DNA of 64,000 nt from Flavihumibacter sp. UBA7668 (lineage in GTDB: Bacteria > Bacteroidota > Bacteroidia > Chitinophagales > Chitinophagaceae): positions 773,272-837,271 of the forward strand of contig NZ_DLHM01000001.1 of assembly GCF_002483205.1 (NCBI RefSeq), written 5' to 3'. The number at the start of each line of letters is the position of its first letter. Within the stretch, counting starts at the first letter, position 1. A program made the translations under genes and the position numbers. The notes beneath the pieces were generated by a model. It made no database searches. It saw only the letters and a program-made list of their open reading frames with translations, and was not told the DNA's origin. Positions 1-8,450 of this stretch are shown piece after piece.

Positions 1-1254
1 AGCGAGTACAGAAACAGTCAACAGTGTCTTAACGGGTTTTTCCTGTCCATAAAAGAAAGCCAGGATCATAATCACCACCACAACAGAATAGCCATAAAGA
101 TCACTTATATCGTTTCCTTTAAGATGATTGGCAAAGAGCACCACGGCAAAAGCTATGAATGGCACCACAATGGTCGCAATTCGTTTACCCATGGCTGATA
201 GATTGAATACGCCAATTGCTCCGGTCCAGCGCCCGATCATAAGGCTGCCCCAATAAAGGGAAATAAAATGGGAAATTTCGCTTTCATCGAGCCCCATTTC
301 ATTAAAATAACCGGGTGTTTTTAATAATGCGCCGAAGTTATTATCAATGGTAACTTCAACACCAACATAAACAAATATGCCGATCATTCCATAAATAAGT
401 TGCTCATATTTCATTGCACCCCAACCATCGGGACTCTTTCTTGCAGCACCATTGGAATAAAATAGTATAACTACTACAGCAATAAGTGTAAGCAGTAGTA
501 ATACCAGTTTGCTGGTATCTGTAAATTGTCCTATCAGGATGATCCCCAAAATAATTCCCGTCATTAATAACAATGCACCGGCGGCTTTATTTGCCTTTTC
601 AAAACGTTCATCGTTTTTACCATCTGGCAGATTTGAAAACGAGAAAAACAAGGCAACAGCTGCGAAAACCGCTGCAACAATTATGTACAGTGTATTGATA
701 TTGGTAATTGTAACCTCCTTTCCGGTATCGGTTACTGAACCAAAAAGGAAAAAACTAACAATAATGGGCCCCAGTGTAGTACCGAAAGAGTTAACCCCAC
801 CACCCAGATTCAGTCGCTGGGTTCCGGTGGACGGGTCACCTAATGCAATGGCAAAAGGCTGTGCCGCGGTTTGTTGAAGTGAAAAGCCAAGTGCAACAAT
901 AAATAAGGAGCCCAAAATGGCAGGAAAGGAATTGGCATTGGCCGAAGGAATGATCAGCAAAGCACCTGCCACAGAGATCCAAAGTCCGTAAATAATCCCT
1001 TTTTTGTATCCAATCTTATTAAGGATATCGTACCCTAAAACATTGGAGACGATAAACAAAATCAGGCTTCCGATAAAATAAGCTCCATAATACGCAGAAC
1101 CGATCAACTGGCTCTGGAACTGGTTCAGATTAAAATGGGTTTTGCAGAATGGGATCAGTATACTGTTTGAGGCAGCAATGAAACCCCAGAAAAAGAAAAC
1201 CATTACAAGCGTTGCTAAAGCGCCTGTATTTGTTGGTTGTTTGGTTTGCGACAT
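1..1254 (-). CDS. FucP/GluP-type sugar:H+ MFS transporter, 3' part missing at window edge
   Basis: An inner-membrane sugar symporter of the L-fucose/glucose-galactose major facilitator family. The frame opens at an ATG (MSQTKQPTN) and stays open for 418 codons to the left edge, so the C-terminus lies outside the window. The first membrane segment reads VMVFFFWGFIAASNSILIPF, followed by SAYYGAYFIGS and a cytoplasmic GYDILNKIGYKKG loop. The QQTAAQPFAIALGDP and LNLGGGVNSFGTTLGP stretches are typical of the FucP/GluP group. About ten hydrophobic segments are visible. The gene is divergent from glgA, separated by 141 bp, which fits import of a hexose feeding glycogen synthesis. The exact substrate cannot be read from the sequence. 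Confidence 0.9.
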   Translation of the reverse strand, partial: MSQTKQPTNTGALATLVMVFFFWGFIAASNSILIPFCKTHFNLNQFQSQLIGSAYYGAYFIGSLILFIVSNVLGYDILNKIGYKKGIIYGLWISVAGALLIIPSANANSFPAILGSLFIVALGFSLQQTAAQPFAIALGDPSTGTQRLNLGGGVNSFGTTLGPIIVSFFLFGSVTDTGKEVTITNINTLYIIVAAVFAAVALFFSFSNLPDGKNDERFEKANKAAGALLLMTGIILGIILIGQFTDTSKLVLLLLTLIAVVVILFYSNGAARKSPDGWGAMKYEQLIYGMIGIFVYVGVEVTIDNNFGALLKTPGYFNEMGLDESEISHFISLYWGSLMIGRWTGAIGVFNLSAMGKRIATIVVPFIAFAVVLFANHLKGNDISDLYGYSVVVVIMILAFFYGQEKPVKTLLTVSVLA

Positions 1255-1395
1255 GATAAAGTCCAGGTTTTTAATTTGTCAATATGACCTTGCACAGAAG
1301 CAGTGAAAATAGGAAGAATTTTATTTGTCTGAAATTTTTTCAATGGATCGTCCCCCCAATTCAATTTCTTATTATATTCAATCGTAATTATTTCT

Positions 1396-2814
1396 ATGGA
1401 AATTCTTCATGTATCAGCCGAATGCTATCCGGTAGCAAAGGCAGGTGGTTTAGGGGATGTGGTCGGAGCATTACCTAAATACCTGACAGAAGCCGGTCAT
1501 ATTTGTAAAGTTGTAATGCCTATGTACAGGACGAAATTCCTGTATGAAAATAAATGGGAGGTCGTGCATAAGTCGAGTGCTTATTTGGGCGCCACCTGGT
1601 TCGATTATACCATTATAAAGGAATCCACCAATAAACTTGGATTTGATTTATACCTGGTCGACATCAATGGTTTACTTGACCGCGAGAAAATTTATGGCTA
1701 TGCCGATGATCCGGAACGGTTCACTTCTTTCCAAATTGCAGTTGTGGACTGGATTAGTTCCTGGAAACATCATCCGGATTTAATACATGTGCATGACCAT
1801 CATACAGCACTGATCCCGTTTATGATCAAACATTGTTACCAGTACAGTCATCTGGAAGCAATTCCTACCGTACTTACTATTCATAACGCCCAATACCAGG
1901 GCTGGATGGATTGGAGTAAAGCCGATTATATTCCGCATTGGGATGGCTGGCGCTGGGGAGTGCTGGACTGGAATAATATGATTAATCCGCTGGCTGCGGG
2001 TATTCGCAGTGCCTGGAAGGTGACAACGGTAAGCTGGAGTTACCTGTATGAGATGCGGCAGGAAAGTAACGGACTGGAAGCTCTTTTCGAATATGAGAAA
2101 GGGAAATGTGTGGGAATCATCAACGGAATTGATTCGGATGTATGGGATCCGGCAAGCGACACCTATCTGGAAGAACATTATTCCATTGAAACGCTCGCAA
2201 TAGGGAAAAGAGCCAATAAAGAGGCGCTTTGTAAAGAGTTTAACCTGAATCCGGATAAGCCACTTTTTGTGTTTATCGGCAGACTGGTTGGGGAAAAAGC
2301 AGCGGATTTGTTACCAAGAGCAATTGGCGATTCTTTATATTATATAGATCAGCGCATGAATTTTCTGGTGCTGGGTAGCGGTGAAACACATGTGGAGCAG
2401 GAATTGGAGAACATGAGATCGTATTGGATGGGGTATTATAATTCCAAAATCGGATACAACGAACAACTGAGCCATCGAATGTATGCAGGAGCGGATTTTT
2501 TGCTAATGCCGAGCAGGGTAGAGCCATGCGGACTGAACCAGCTATACGCCATGCGTTATGGAACGGTGCCGGTTGTGCGCAGAACAGGTGGACTCAGAGA
2601 TACGGTGCTGGATATTGGTGAGCCCGGCGGATATGGCATTTCCTTTAATAATGCCAGTGTGGGAGATATAACCCAGGGAGTTTATCGTGCCGTTGAATTG
2701 TATGAAGATCAGTTGCAGTTTGATTCCATCCGCCGCAAATTAATGGAACTTGATTTCGGGTGGGATGTCAGTGCCAAACAATACATCGACTTATATAAAT
2801 CTTTATTACCTTAA
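1396..2814 (+). CDS. glgA: Glycogen synthase, GT5 family
   Basis: A cytoplasmic ADP-glucose-dependent alpha-1,4-glucan synthase of 472 residues, a normal GlgA length. The N-terminal donor-binding motif KAGGLGDV is at residues 15-22 (Lys15). HDHHTAL and LTIHNAQYQG of the GT5 N-domain follow. The C-terminal Rossmann domain has FIGRLVGEKAADLLP and PSRVEPCGLNQLYAMRYGT, which carries the conserved acidic and Gly residues that hold the sugar nucleotide. The ATG at 1396 is the only start that precedes the nucleotide-binding motif properly. The next gene is glgC, 43 bp downstream on the same strand, so the two are probably co-transcribed as a glycogen synthesis unit. Confidence 0.95.
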   Translation: MEILHVSAECYPVAKAGGLGDVVGALPKYLTEAGHICKVVMPMYRTKFLYENKWEVVHKSSAYLGATWFDYTIIKESTNKLGFDLYLVDINGLLDREKIYGYADDPERFTSFQIAVVDWISSWKHHPDLIHVHDHHTALIPFMIKHCYQYSHLEAIPTVLTIHNAQYQGWMDWSKADYIPHWDGWRWGVLDWNNMINPLAAGIRSAWKVTTVSWSYLYEMRQESNGLEALFEYEKGKCVGIINGIDSDVWDPASDTYLEEHYSIETLAIGKRANKEALCKEFNLNPDKPLFVFIGRLVGEKAADLLPRAIGDSLYYIDQRMNFLVLGSGETHVEQELENMRSYWMGYYNSKIGYNEQLSHRMYAGADFLLMPSRVEPCGLNQLYAMRYGTVPVVRRTGGLRDTVLDIGEPGGYGISFNNASVGDITQGVYRAVELYEDQLQFDSIRRKLMELDFGWDVSAKQYIDLYKSLLP

Positions 2815-2857
2815 GAGTCCCGAGTGCTTTAAATCAATCTAATCCAAACGTAACGAT

Positions 2858-4135
2858 ATGTCAATCAGCAAAGAAATACTTGCCGTAATCCTTGGCGGAG
2901 GTGCAGGTACCCGCCTTTATCCGCTCACTGCCAGCAGAAGTAAACCCGCTGTTCCCATTGCAGGAAAATACCGACTGGTGGATATTCCCATTTCAAACTG
3001 TATGAACTCCAATATCAATCGGATGTTCGTACTAACCCAGTTCAATTCGGCTTCGCTTAACCGGCATATTAAGAACACGTATCATTTCAGTGCATTCAGT
3101 GCTGCTTTTGTAGATATCCTGGCGGCAGAACAAACGCCGGATAATCCCACCTGGTTTCAGGGTACAGCCGATGCCGTTCGGCAAAGTTTGCGACATATTA
3201 CACCTTTTGAAAGCGAATACGTCTTGATTTTATCAGGTGATCAGTTGTACCAGATGGATTTCAGTGAAATGCTGGAAAACCACAAGAAAAACGGGGCTGA
3301 TATTTCAATTGCTACCATTCCCGTTGCTGAGCGGGAAGCACCGGAATTCGGAATATTAAAAGCATCGGAAGGATTCATTACCTCCTTTGTTGAAAAACCC
3401 AAAAAAGACGTATTACCGGAATGGATCAGTGATACCGGCGACGAAATGCGGACCCAGGGACGTCAATACCTGGCATCAATGGGGATTTATATTTTCAACC
3501 GAAAACTGCTCTTTGATCTGCTTGAAAACGAGAAAAAAGATGCTACGGATTTCGGTAAGGAAATTATACCGGAATCAATTCATAAATACAAGGTTTGCAG
3601 TTACCAGTACGATGGCTATTGGACGGATATCGGAAATATCTATTCCTTTTTTGAAGCGAATATCAGCCTGACTAAAGACATTCCGGAATTCAATTTGTTT
3701 GATAATAAAAACGCGATTTATACCCGTGCACGTATGTTGCCGCCTGCAAAAATCAGCGGCTCTACGCTGGAGAAAACGGTGATTGCGGAAGGTTCTATTA
3801 TAAATGCATCCCGGGTAGAAACTACAGTTGTGGGGATTCGTTCCCGGATCGGTCATGGTAGTACGGTGGTAAGCAGTTACCTGATGGGAAATGATTATTT
3901 CGAAACCATCAATGATATGAACCAGGCAAGGCAAAGCGGTCAACCGATTTTAGGAATCGGAGATCGCTGTTATATTAAAAATGCTATTGTTGATAAAAAC
4001 GTGCGGATAGGAGACGATGTTCGCATCAATGGTGGCCCTCATCTTGAAAATTGCGATCACGCATTATATACGGTGAAAGATGGAATTGTAGTGGTGAAGA
4101 AAGGGGCGGTGATCCCGAATGGATTTGTGATATAG
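2858..4135 (+). CDS. glgC: Glucose-1-phosphate adenylyltransferase (ADP-glucose pyrophosphorylase)
   Basis: Makes ADP-glucose from glucose-1-phosphate and ATP, the committed step of bacterial glycogen synthesis, in the cytoplasm. The protein has 425 residues. The nucleotidyltransferase signature GGGAGTRLYPLT is near residues 13-24, followed by KPAVPIAGKYRLVDIPISN, WFQGTADAVRQ and GDQLYQMD (metal and sugar-phosphate binding). The C-terminal third is a left-handed beta-helix with repeats such as IGHGSTVVSSYLMG and NVRIGDDVRINGG, normally involved in tetramer contacts and allostery. It directly follows glgA, so both substrate-making and polymerising steps are encoded together. No sign of damage. 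Confidence 0.96.
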   Translation: MSISKEILAVILGGGAGTRLYPLTASRSKPAVPIAGKYRLVDIPISNCMNSNINRMFVLTQFNSASLNRHIKNTYHFSAFSAAFVDILAAEQTPDNPTWFQGTADAVRQSLRHITPFESEYVLILSGDQLYQMDFSEMLENHKKNGADISIATIPVAEREAPEFGILKASEGFITSFVEKPKKDVLPEWISDTGDEMRTQGRQYLASMGIYIFNRKLLFDLLENEKKDATDFGKEIIPESIHKYKVCSYQYDGYWTDIGNIYSFFEANISLTKDIPEFNLFDNKNAIYTRARMLPPAKISGSTLEKTVIAEGSIINASRVETTVVGIRSRIGHGSTVVSSYLMGNDYFETINDMNQARQSGQPILGIGDRCYIKNAIVDKNVRIGDDVRINGGPHLENCDHALYTVKDGIVVVKKGAVIPNGFVI

Positions 4136-4137
4136 TA

Positions 4138-4230
4138 GGTGAAAGGTGAAAAGTGAGAGGTGAAAAGGGTTTCCGGATTGTGGGGACTTTTTTCACCTTT
4201 TTTCATATTTCACCATGCACCTTTCACCTT
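4138..4230. repeat. Inverted GGTGAAA/TTTCACC repeat cluster
   Basis: The stretch after the glgC stop holds three GGTGAAA units on the left and four TTTCACC or TTTTCACC units on the right. RNA could fold into a long imperfect hairpin with a T-rich right arm. It lies between glgC and the maltose-type transporter and may act as a terminator or insulator. The same unit recurs as three head-to-tail copies after dnaK (18785-18808). Confidence 0.7.
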
Positions 4231-4249
4231 TTTTCTTATTTTCGACTGT

Positions 4250-4266
4250 TGTGTAATTCTTACACA
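4250..4266. promoter_or_regulatory. 17-bp palindromic operator candidate upstream of the maltose-type transporter
   Basis: Reads TGTGTAATTCTTACACA: perfect 7-bp arms around a 3-base spacer, ending 16 bases before the chosen ATG at 4283. An almost identical 17-bp palindrome sits upstream of malQ at 19153-19169. The shared sequence, equal length and related gene content suggest binding by one regulator of alpha-glucan use. The regulator is not encoded in an obvious position in this window. Confidence 0.6.
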
Positions 4267-4282
4267 TTATAAAACGATTGCT

Positions 4283-5692
4283 ATGGCTGTAACGGCACCT
4301 TCCGGTGGTCAGCAGAAAAACGGACTGCATCCAAAACCTGTTTTATCAATTGCGCAGATTGTTACCATGAGTTTTGGATTTATGGGAATTCAGTTTGGTT
4401 TCGCTTTGCAGAATGGCAATACCAGCCGGATTTTACGTTCCTTTGGCGCAGATGTGGAACACCTGCCGGCATTTTGGCTGGTAGCTCCGGTGGTGGGGAT
4501 GATTGTACAACCAATAATTGGACATTACAGTGACCGCACCTGGAATCGGGTTGGGAGGAGAAAGCCATATTTTTTGACGGGGGCCATTCTATCTTCCATC
4601 GCTTTGATTTTTTTACCGAATTCCGCAAGTCTGGCAGGATTGGTTCCTGCCTTATGGATAGGTGCAGGAATGGTGATGGTGATGGATGCATCCTTTAATA
4701 TTGCCATGGAGCCATTCAGAGCCCTGGTGGCAGATAACTTATCAGATAAGCAGAGTACACTTGGGTTTAGTATTCAGACTTTTTTAATTGGATTAGGAGC
4801 TGTTGTTGGATCCATATTGCCGGAATTACTGGCAGAATCGGGATTCAGTAAAGATGCCGGAGTTTCTGGTGTAGCTGATAATATTAAGTACTCCTTTTAT
4901 ATAGGTGCAGCAGTTTTTATAGCTGCCATATTGGTAACTGTATTTTTTTCCAGGGAATATCCACCTGCAGAATATGAAAAATACCATGGTAAGCCGGAGT
5001 TATCAACAGAAAAAGGCAGTTTGCTTGATATATTTAAGGATTTCGGAAATATGCCGAAAACAATGAAGCAATTGGGTTTGGTGCAATTCTTCAGTTGGTT
5101 TGCCCTTTTTAGTATGTGGGTGTTTACGACGGATGCTGTGGCTACCCATGTATATGGATTATCGGGTGATTATTCAAAATCGGTTGAATACAATGATGCC
5201 GGAAACAAAGTAAGCTCAGCATTTGGAGTGTATAATTTCGTGGCAATGGTGTATGCACTAATGTTGCCGATAATTGCACGTCAGTTTGGACGTAAAATGA
5301 CCCATGCTTTGTCGCTTTTTGCAGGTGGAATTGGGTTGATTTCAATATTCTTTTTGAAGGATCCGGCTATGCTGAAGTTTTCCATGGTAGGGGTGGGTTT
5401 GGCCTGGGCCAGTATACTGGCAATGCCTTATGTAATTCTTTCAGGTTCCATCCCTGCGGGAAAACTCGGCATATATATGGGCATCTTCAATTTCTTTATT
5501 ACCCTTCCGCAAATTGTAAATGGTTTGGTGAATGGTTGGATTGTAAAAAACATATACGATGGCCAACCGATTTACGCTATTGTACTGGCGGGTTTTTTTA
5601 TGATATGTGCCGCCATCAGTGTATTATTTGTATATGATGAAGGCTGGATAAAAATTCAGCAGGAAAAGAAATTGATGTCCAACAGGGCTTGA
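4283..5692 (+). CDS. MFS transporter, SLC45/GPH-like, probable maltose/maltodextrin importer
   Basis: An inner-membrane carrier of 469 residues with about twelve hydrophobic segments. The start at 4283 (MAVTAPSGGQ) is preferred: an upstream in-frame ATG at 4160 would translate the GGTGAAA repeat and the palindromic operator, giving 41 extra residues with no family likeness. Family features are SFGFMGIQFGFALQNGNTS in the first helix, GHYSDRTWNRVGRRKPYF (the classic MFS cytoplasmic loop) and MVMDASFNIAMEPFRALVAD. Members next to amylases in Bacteroidota carry maltose or maltodextrin, and a secreted GH13 gene begins 26 bp downstream, so import of amylase products is the likely job. Substrate assignment is inference. 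Confidence 0.85.
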   Translation: MAVTAPSGGQQKNGLHPKPVLSIAQIVTMSFGFMGIQFGFALQNGNTSRILRSFGADVEHLPAFWLVAPVVGMIVQPIIGHYSDRTWNRVGRRKPYFLTGAILSSIALIFLPNSASLAGLVPALWIGAGMVMVMDASFNIAMEPFRALVADNLSDKQSTLGFSIQTFLIGLGAVVGSILPELLAESGFSKDAGVSGVADNIKYSFYIGAAVFIAAILVTVFFSREYPPAEYEKYHGKPELSTEKGSLLDIFKDFGNMPKTMKQLGLVQFFSWFALFSMWVFTTDAVATHVYGLSGDYSKSVEYNDAGNKVSSAFGVYNFVAMVYALMLPIIARQFGRKMTHALSLFAGGIGLISIFFLKDPAMLKFSMVGVGLAWASILAMPYVILSGSIPAGKLGIYMGIFNFFITLPQIVNGLVNGWIVKNIYDGQPIYAIVLAGFFMICAAISVLFVYDEGWIKIQQEKKLMSNRA

Positions 5693-5717
5693 TTATTTAA
5701 TCACTCATTGATATTAT

Positions 5718-7571
5718 ATGGCGTTTAGAAACAGTTTGACGGTAGGGTTTTTGATGACGATCATTACTACTCTTCAGGCACAGGAAATCAATTGTTATCC
5801 GACCAACTGGTGGGTTGGCATGAATAATCCGAAAGTACAGGTAATGGTACATGGAAAGGAATTTGGCAAAGGGGTGATTTCAGTTGGTGATTATCCCGGT
5901 GTGGTGGTGGAAAAAATTACGGCGGCCGAAAATCCGAATTATGTATTTATTGATTTGATAGTATCAAGTGCTGCTAAACCGGGAAAATTACAGATCAATA
6001 GTAAAGTCGGAAAAAATACAGCAACGGCTTCCTTTCCTTTGAAAGCCCGGCGAACTGGTAACGGCGATACCTATGCGCAGGGTATTCGTTCGGAGGATCT
6101 GGTGTATTTATTGATTCCGGATCGGTTCAGTAATGGAAATCCGGATAATGATAAGATCGCTGGATTATTGGATCAGACGCTCAACCGCGATTCAATTTAT
6201 CACCGGCATGGAGGCGATATTCAGGGCATCATTAATCACCTTGATTATTTACAGGATCTGGGAATAACGGCGCTTTGGCCGCTCCCTGTTTGGCAGAATA
6301 ATATGCCGGATCGCACCGAACATGGTTATGCCATCACCAATCATTACAAGGTGGAACCACGGTTAGGAACAAACGAAGATTATCTGCGATTAAGTGATGA
6401 ATTGCACAAGCGGGGAATGAAACTGATTCAGGATGTAATCTATAACCATACGGGGCTCTATCATTTTTTTGTTCAGGATAAACCAATGAAGGACTGGCTA
6501 CATGAATGGCCCTCCTATACCGGTACCAATTATAAAGACCAGGCACTTTTTGATCCGTATGCCAGTCAGGCGGATAAAACAAAATTACTGGATGGCTGGT
6601 TTACGCCCTTGATGCCTGATTTAAATCAGCGAAACCCATATGTTGCTAATTTTTTGATTCAACATGCCATCTGGAGTGTGGAGGAATTTGGCGTGGATGG
6701 ATGGCGGGTAGATACCTATATCTACAATGATCTTGCTTTTATGAACCGTTGTAATAAGGCCTTGCTGGAGGAGTATCCGAGGATTAGTATTTTTGGTGAA
6801 ACCTGGGTGCATGGGGTTCCCAATCAGGCTTATTTTACTGAAAATAACCTGGGTGATGTACCATTTAAAAGTAATCTGCCTGGTACTACTGATTTTCAAA
6901 CCCTTTTTTATGGGATTCAGGAAAGTCTGACAAAGCCATTTGGCTGGACGGATGGCGTGAATAAATTATATACCACAGCGGCACAGGATTATATGTACCG
7001 TGATCCGATGAAACAGGTAATCTTTCTGGATAACCACGATCTTGCCCGGTTTTACAGTGTGATAGGGGAGGATACCGCAAAATATAAACTTGCCTTGAGC
7101 TGGCTGCTGACCTTTCGGGGCATTCCTCAATTGTATTATGGAAATGAATTACTGATGACTGGATTTACCAATCCGGATGGTTGGGTACGGCTCGATTTTA
7201 AAGGTGGCTGGCCAGGGGATAAAGAAAATAAGTTTACTGCAGCCGGACGAACTCCAAAAGAAAATTCAGTTTATCAGCATATCCGGACACTGGCGCAGTT
7301 CAGGAAAACTTCATCGGCATTGAAAACCGGTAAGATGATGCAGTTTGTTCCGGAAGACGGGGTGTATGTTTATTTCAGGTATGACGGCAGCCAGACGGTT
7401 ATGTGTATCATGAATACGATGCCGCATGCTAAAACCCTGGATTTCAACCGTTTTGCAGAGAGAACTGCCGGATTTAAGTCGGGGGTTGATATCCCATCCG
7501 GTATTTCTTACTCATTAACTGCCCCCTTAACCCTTCGTCCCATGTCCATGCTCGTATTGAACCTGGATTAG
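5718..7571 (+). CDS. Secreted GH13 alpha-amylase family enzyme (neopullulanase/cyclomaltodextrinase type)
   Basis: A 617-residue alpha-glucan hydrolase with a signal peptide (about residues 1-21, ending TLQA), so it acts in the periplasm or outside. Residues about 25-115 look like the N-terminal beta domain of cyclomaltodextrinases (CYPTNWWVGMNNPKVQVMVHG). The GH13 barrel follows with VIYNHTG (region I), GWRVDTY with nucleophile Asp332 (region II), FGETW with acid/base Glu361 (region III) and FLDNHD with Asp441 (region IV), all present. The C-terminal beta domain ends LRPMSMLVLNLD. The gene follows the transporter at 26 bp and probably shares its promoter and the 4250-4266 operator. It resembles SusA-type starch enzymes. 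Exact cleavage preference is not visible. Confidence 0.9.
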   Translation: MAFRNSLTVGFLMTIITTLQAQEINCYPTNWWVGMNNPKVQVMVHGKEFGKGVISVGDYPGVVVEKITAAENPNYVFIDLIVSSAAKPGKLQINSKVGKNTATASFPLKARRTGNGDTYAQGIRSEDLVYLLIPDRFSNGNPDNDKIAGLLDQTLNRDSIYHRHGGDIQGIINHLDYLQDLGITALWPLPVWQNNMPDRTEHGYAITNHYKVEPRLGTNEDYLRLSDELHKRGMKLIQDVIYNHTGLYHFFVQDKPMKDWLHEWPSYTGTNYKDQALFDPYASQADKTKLLDGWFTPLMPDLNQRNPYVANFLIQHAIWSVEEFGVDGWRVDTYIYNDLAFMNRCNKALLEEYPRISIFGETWVHGVPNQAYFTENNLGDVPFKSNLPGTTDFQTLFYGIQESLTKPFGWTDGVNKLYTTAAQDYMYRDPMKQVIFLDNHDLARFYSVIGEDTAKYKLALSWLLTFRGIPQLYYGNELLMTGFTNPDGWVRLDFKGGWPGDKENKFTAAGRTPKENSVYQHIRTLAQFRKTSSALKTGKMMQFVPEDGVYVYFRYDGSQTVMCIMNTMPHAKTLDFNRFAERTAGFKSGVDIPSGISYSLTAPLTLRPMSMLVLNLD

Positions 7572-7686
7572 GTGTCAGACAGGTGTTGGAACTCTGTTGG
7601 AGAGGTGTCAGATACATGTCTAAGAATGTTCTAACATGTATCTGACGTCTAATGGTAGTGTGTTCTAACATGTGTCTGACACCTCT
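7571..7686. repeat. GTGTCAGA-family nested inverted repeats between convergent genes
   Basis: The gap between the convergent GH13 and GLPGLI genes is filled with related units: GAGGTGTCAGATACATGT at 7602-7619, ACATGTATCTGACGTC at 7634-7649, and ACATGTGTCTGACACCTC at 7668-7685, with a partial unit GGTGTCAGACAGGTGTT at 7571. The first and last units are inverted copies of 18 bp with one mismatch, and the middle one can pair with the first. A strong alternative hairpin results. It could be a bidirectional terminator or an interspersed mobile repeat. Confidence 0.75.
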
Positions 7687-7693
7687 CTAACAC

Positions 7694-8446
7694 TTAAAGG
7701 AGGGACCACCAGACGAATTTCTCTCCGCGTTTACCCCAGTCGGTGAAGGTGGATTGGAGAAGTGTGGCCATTTGAGAGCCTGCAATTTTTTTACCCCGCT
7801 CATTTATCTTGAAGGCTGAAGCTGGTGCTTCCGTAATTTCTACTTTGGTCGCAAACCAGGTAGTATACAAACGGGGCACGGCCAAACCAAGAATCATTCC
7901 CGGCAAACCGCCAAAGGACTCCGGACCGCCACTCACCGGGATTTCATCTGTATAGAAAGCTACAACATATACAGAATCACTGATCACTGCCACAGCCTTC
8001 CGGCATTCAAATCCGGCTATTTCCCTGGTTTCACTGGAAATCTTCCATTCCAATCTATCCAGGCTATCTTCTACAATAAAATTTTCTTCAAAGACCTTCC
8101 TTCTGCTAATCAGCTGATTGCTTGAATAGTCCGTAAGTACAATATTCTCTTTAGCCGGACCCAATAACCAGGGCTCCAGCTTTTTATCCGGTTCCCGTCC
8201 CGGCTGATACAAACCTTTGTCTTTATTAAAAGATAAATTGAAATACGAATTCTGAAATTTTGGCTGCTTCGACATAAATTCTTTCCAGAAATCACTTTCT
8301 TCTTCGACATTTTCCCTCTCCATCTGCCGGTGTATATTGATCCGACGTTCGAATTCTATGGTACCTGCACCTAAAAACCTGGCCTGACAAAAGCCAGTCA
8401 ACAGTCCACCTAATACCAACCCTATTGAAAGAATGATTTTTTTCAT
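7694..8446 (-). CDS. GLPGLI family secreted protein
   Basis: A 250-residue protein with a signal peptide (MKKIILSIGLVLGGLLTGFC, cleavage probably after Gln21 or nearby). The family motif is present as GGLPGMILGL in the C-terminal part, preceded by VVAFYTDEIPVSGGPESF. The function of GLPGLI proteins is not known. They are typically periplasmic and often encoded beside an outer-membrane barrel protein, as here: the barrel gene ends 4 bp upstream, so the two form one transcription unit. The middle region contains SRRKVFEENFIVEDSL and ETREIAGFECRKAVAVI, typical of the family. Confidence 0.88.
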   Translation of the reverse strand: MKKIILSIGLVLGGLLTGFCQARFLGAGTIEFERRINIHRQMERENVEEESDFWKEFMSKQPKFQNSYFNLSFNKDKGLYQPGREPDKKLEPWLLGPAKENIVLTDYSSNQLISRRKVFEENFIVEDSLDRLEWKISSETREIAGFECRKAVAVISDSVYVVAFYTDEIPVSGGPESFGGLPGMILGLAVPRLYTTWFATKVEITEAPASAFKINERGKKIAGSQMATLLQSTFTDWGKRGEKFVWWSLL

Positions 8447-8450
8447 ATAC

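Noticed and set aside
1278..1288. Short palindrome GTCAATATGAC between the FucP-type transporter and glgA
   Set aside because: Arms of only four bases are expected by chance and no second copy was found.
4160..4282. Extended N-terminus for the maltose-type transporter from ATG 4160
   Set aside because: It would translate the GGTGAAA repeat and the palindromic operator, and no family likeness appears before MAVTAPSGG.
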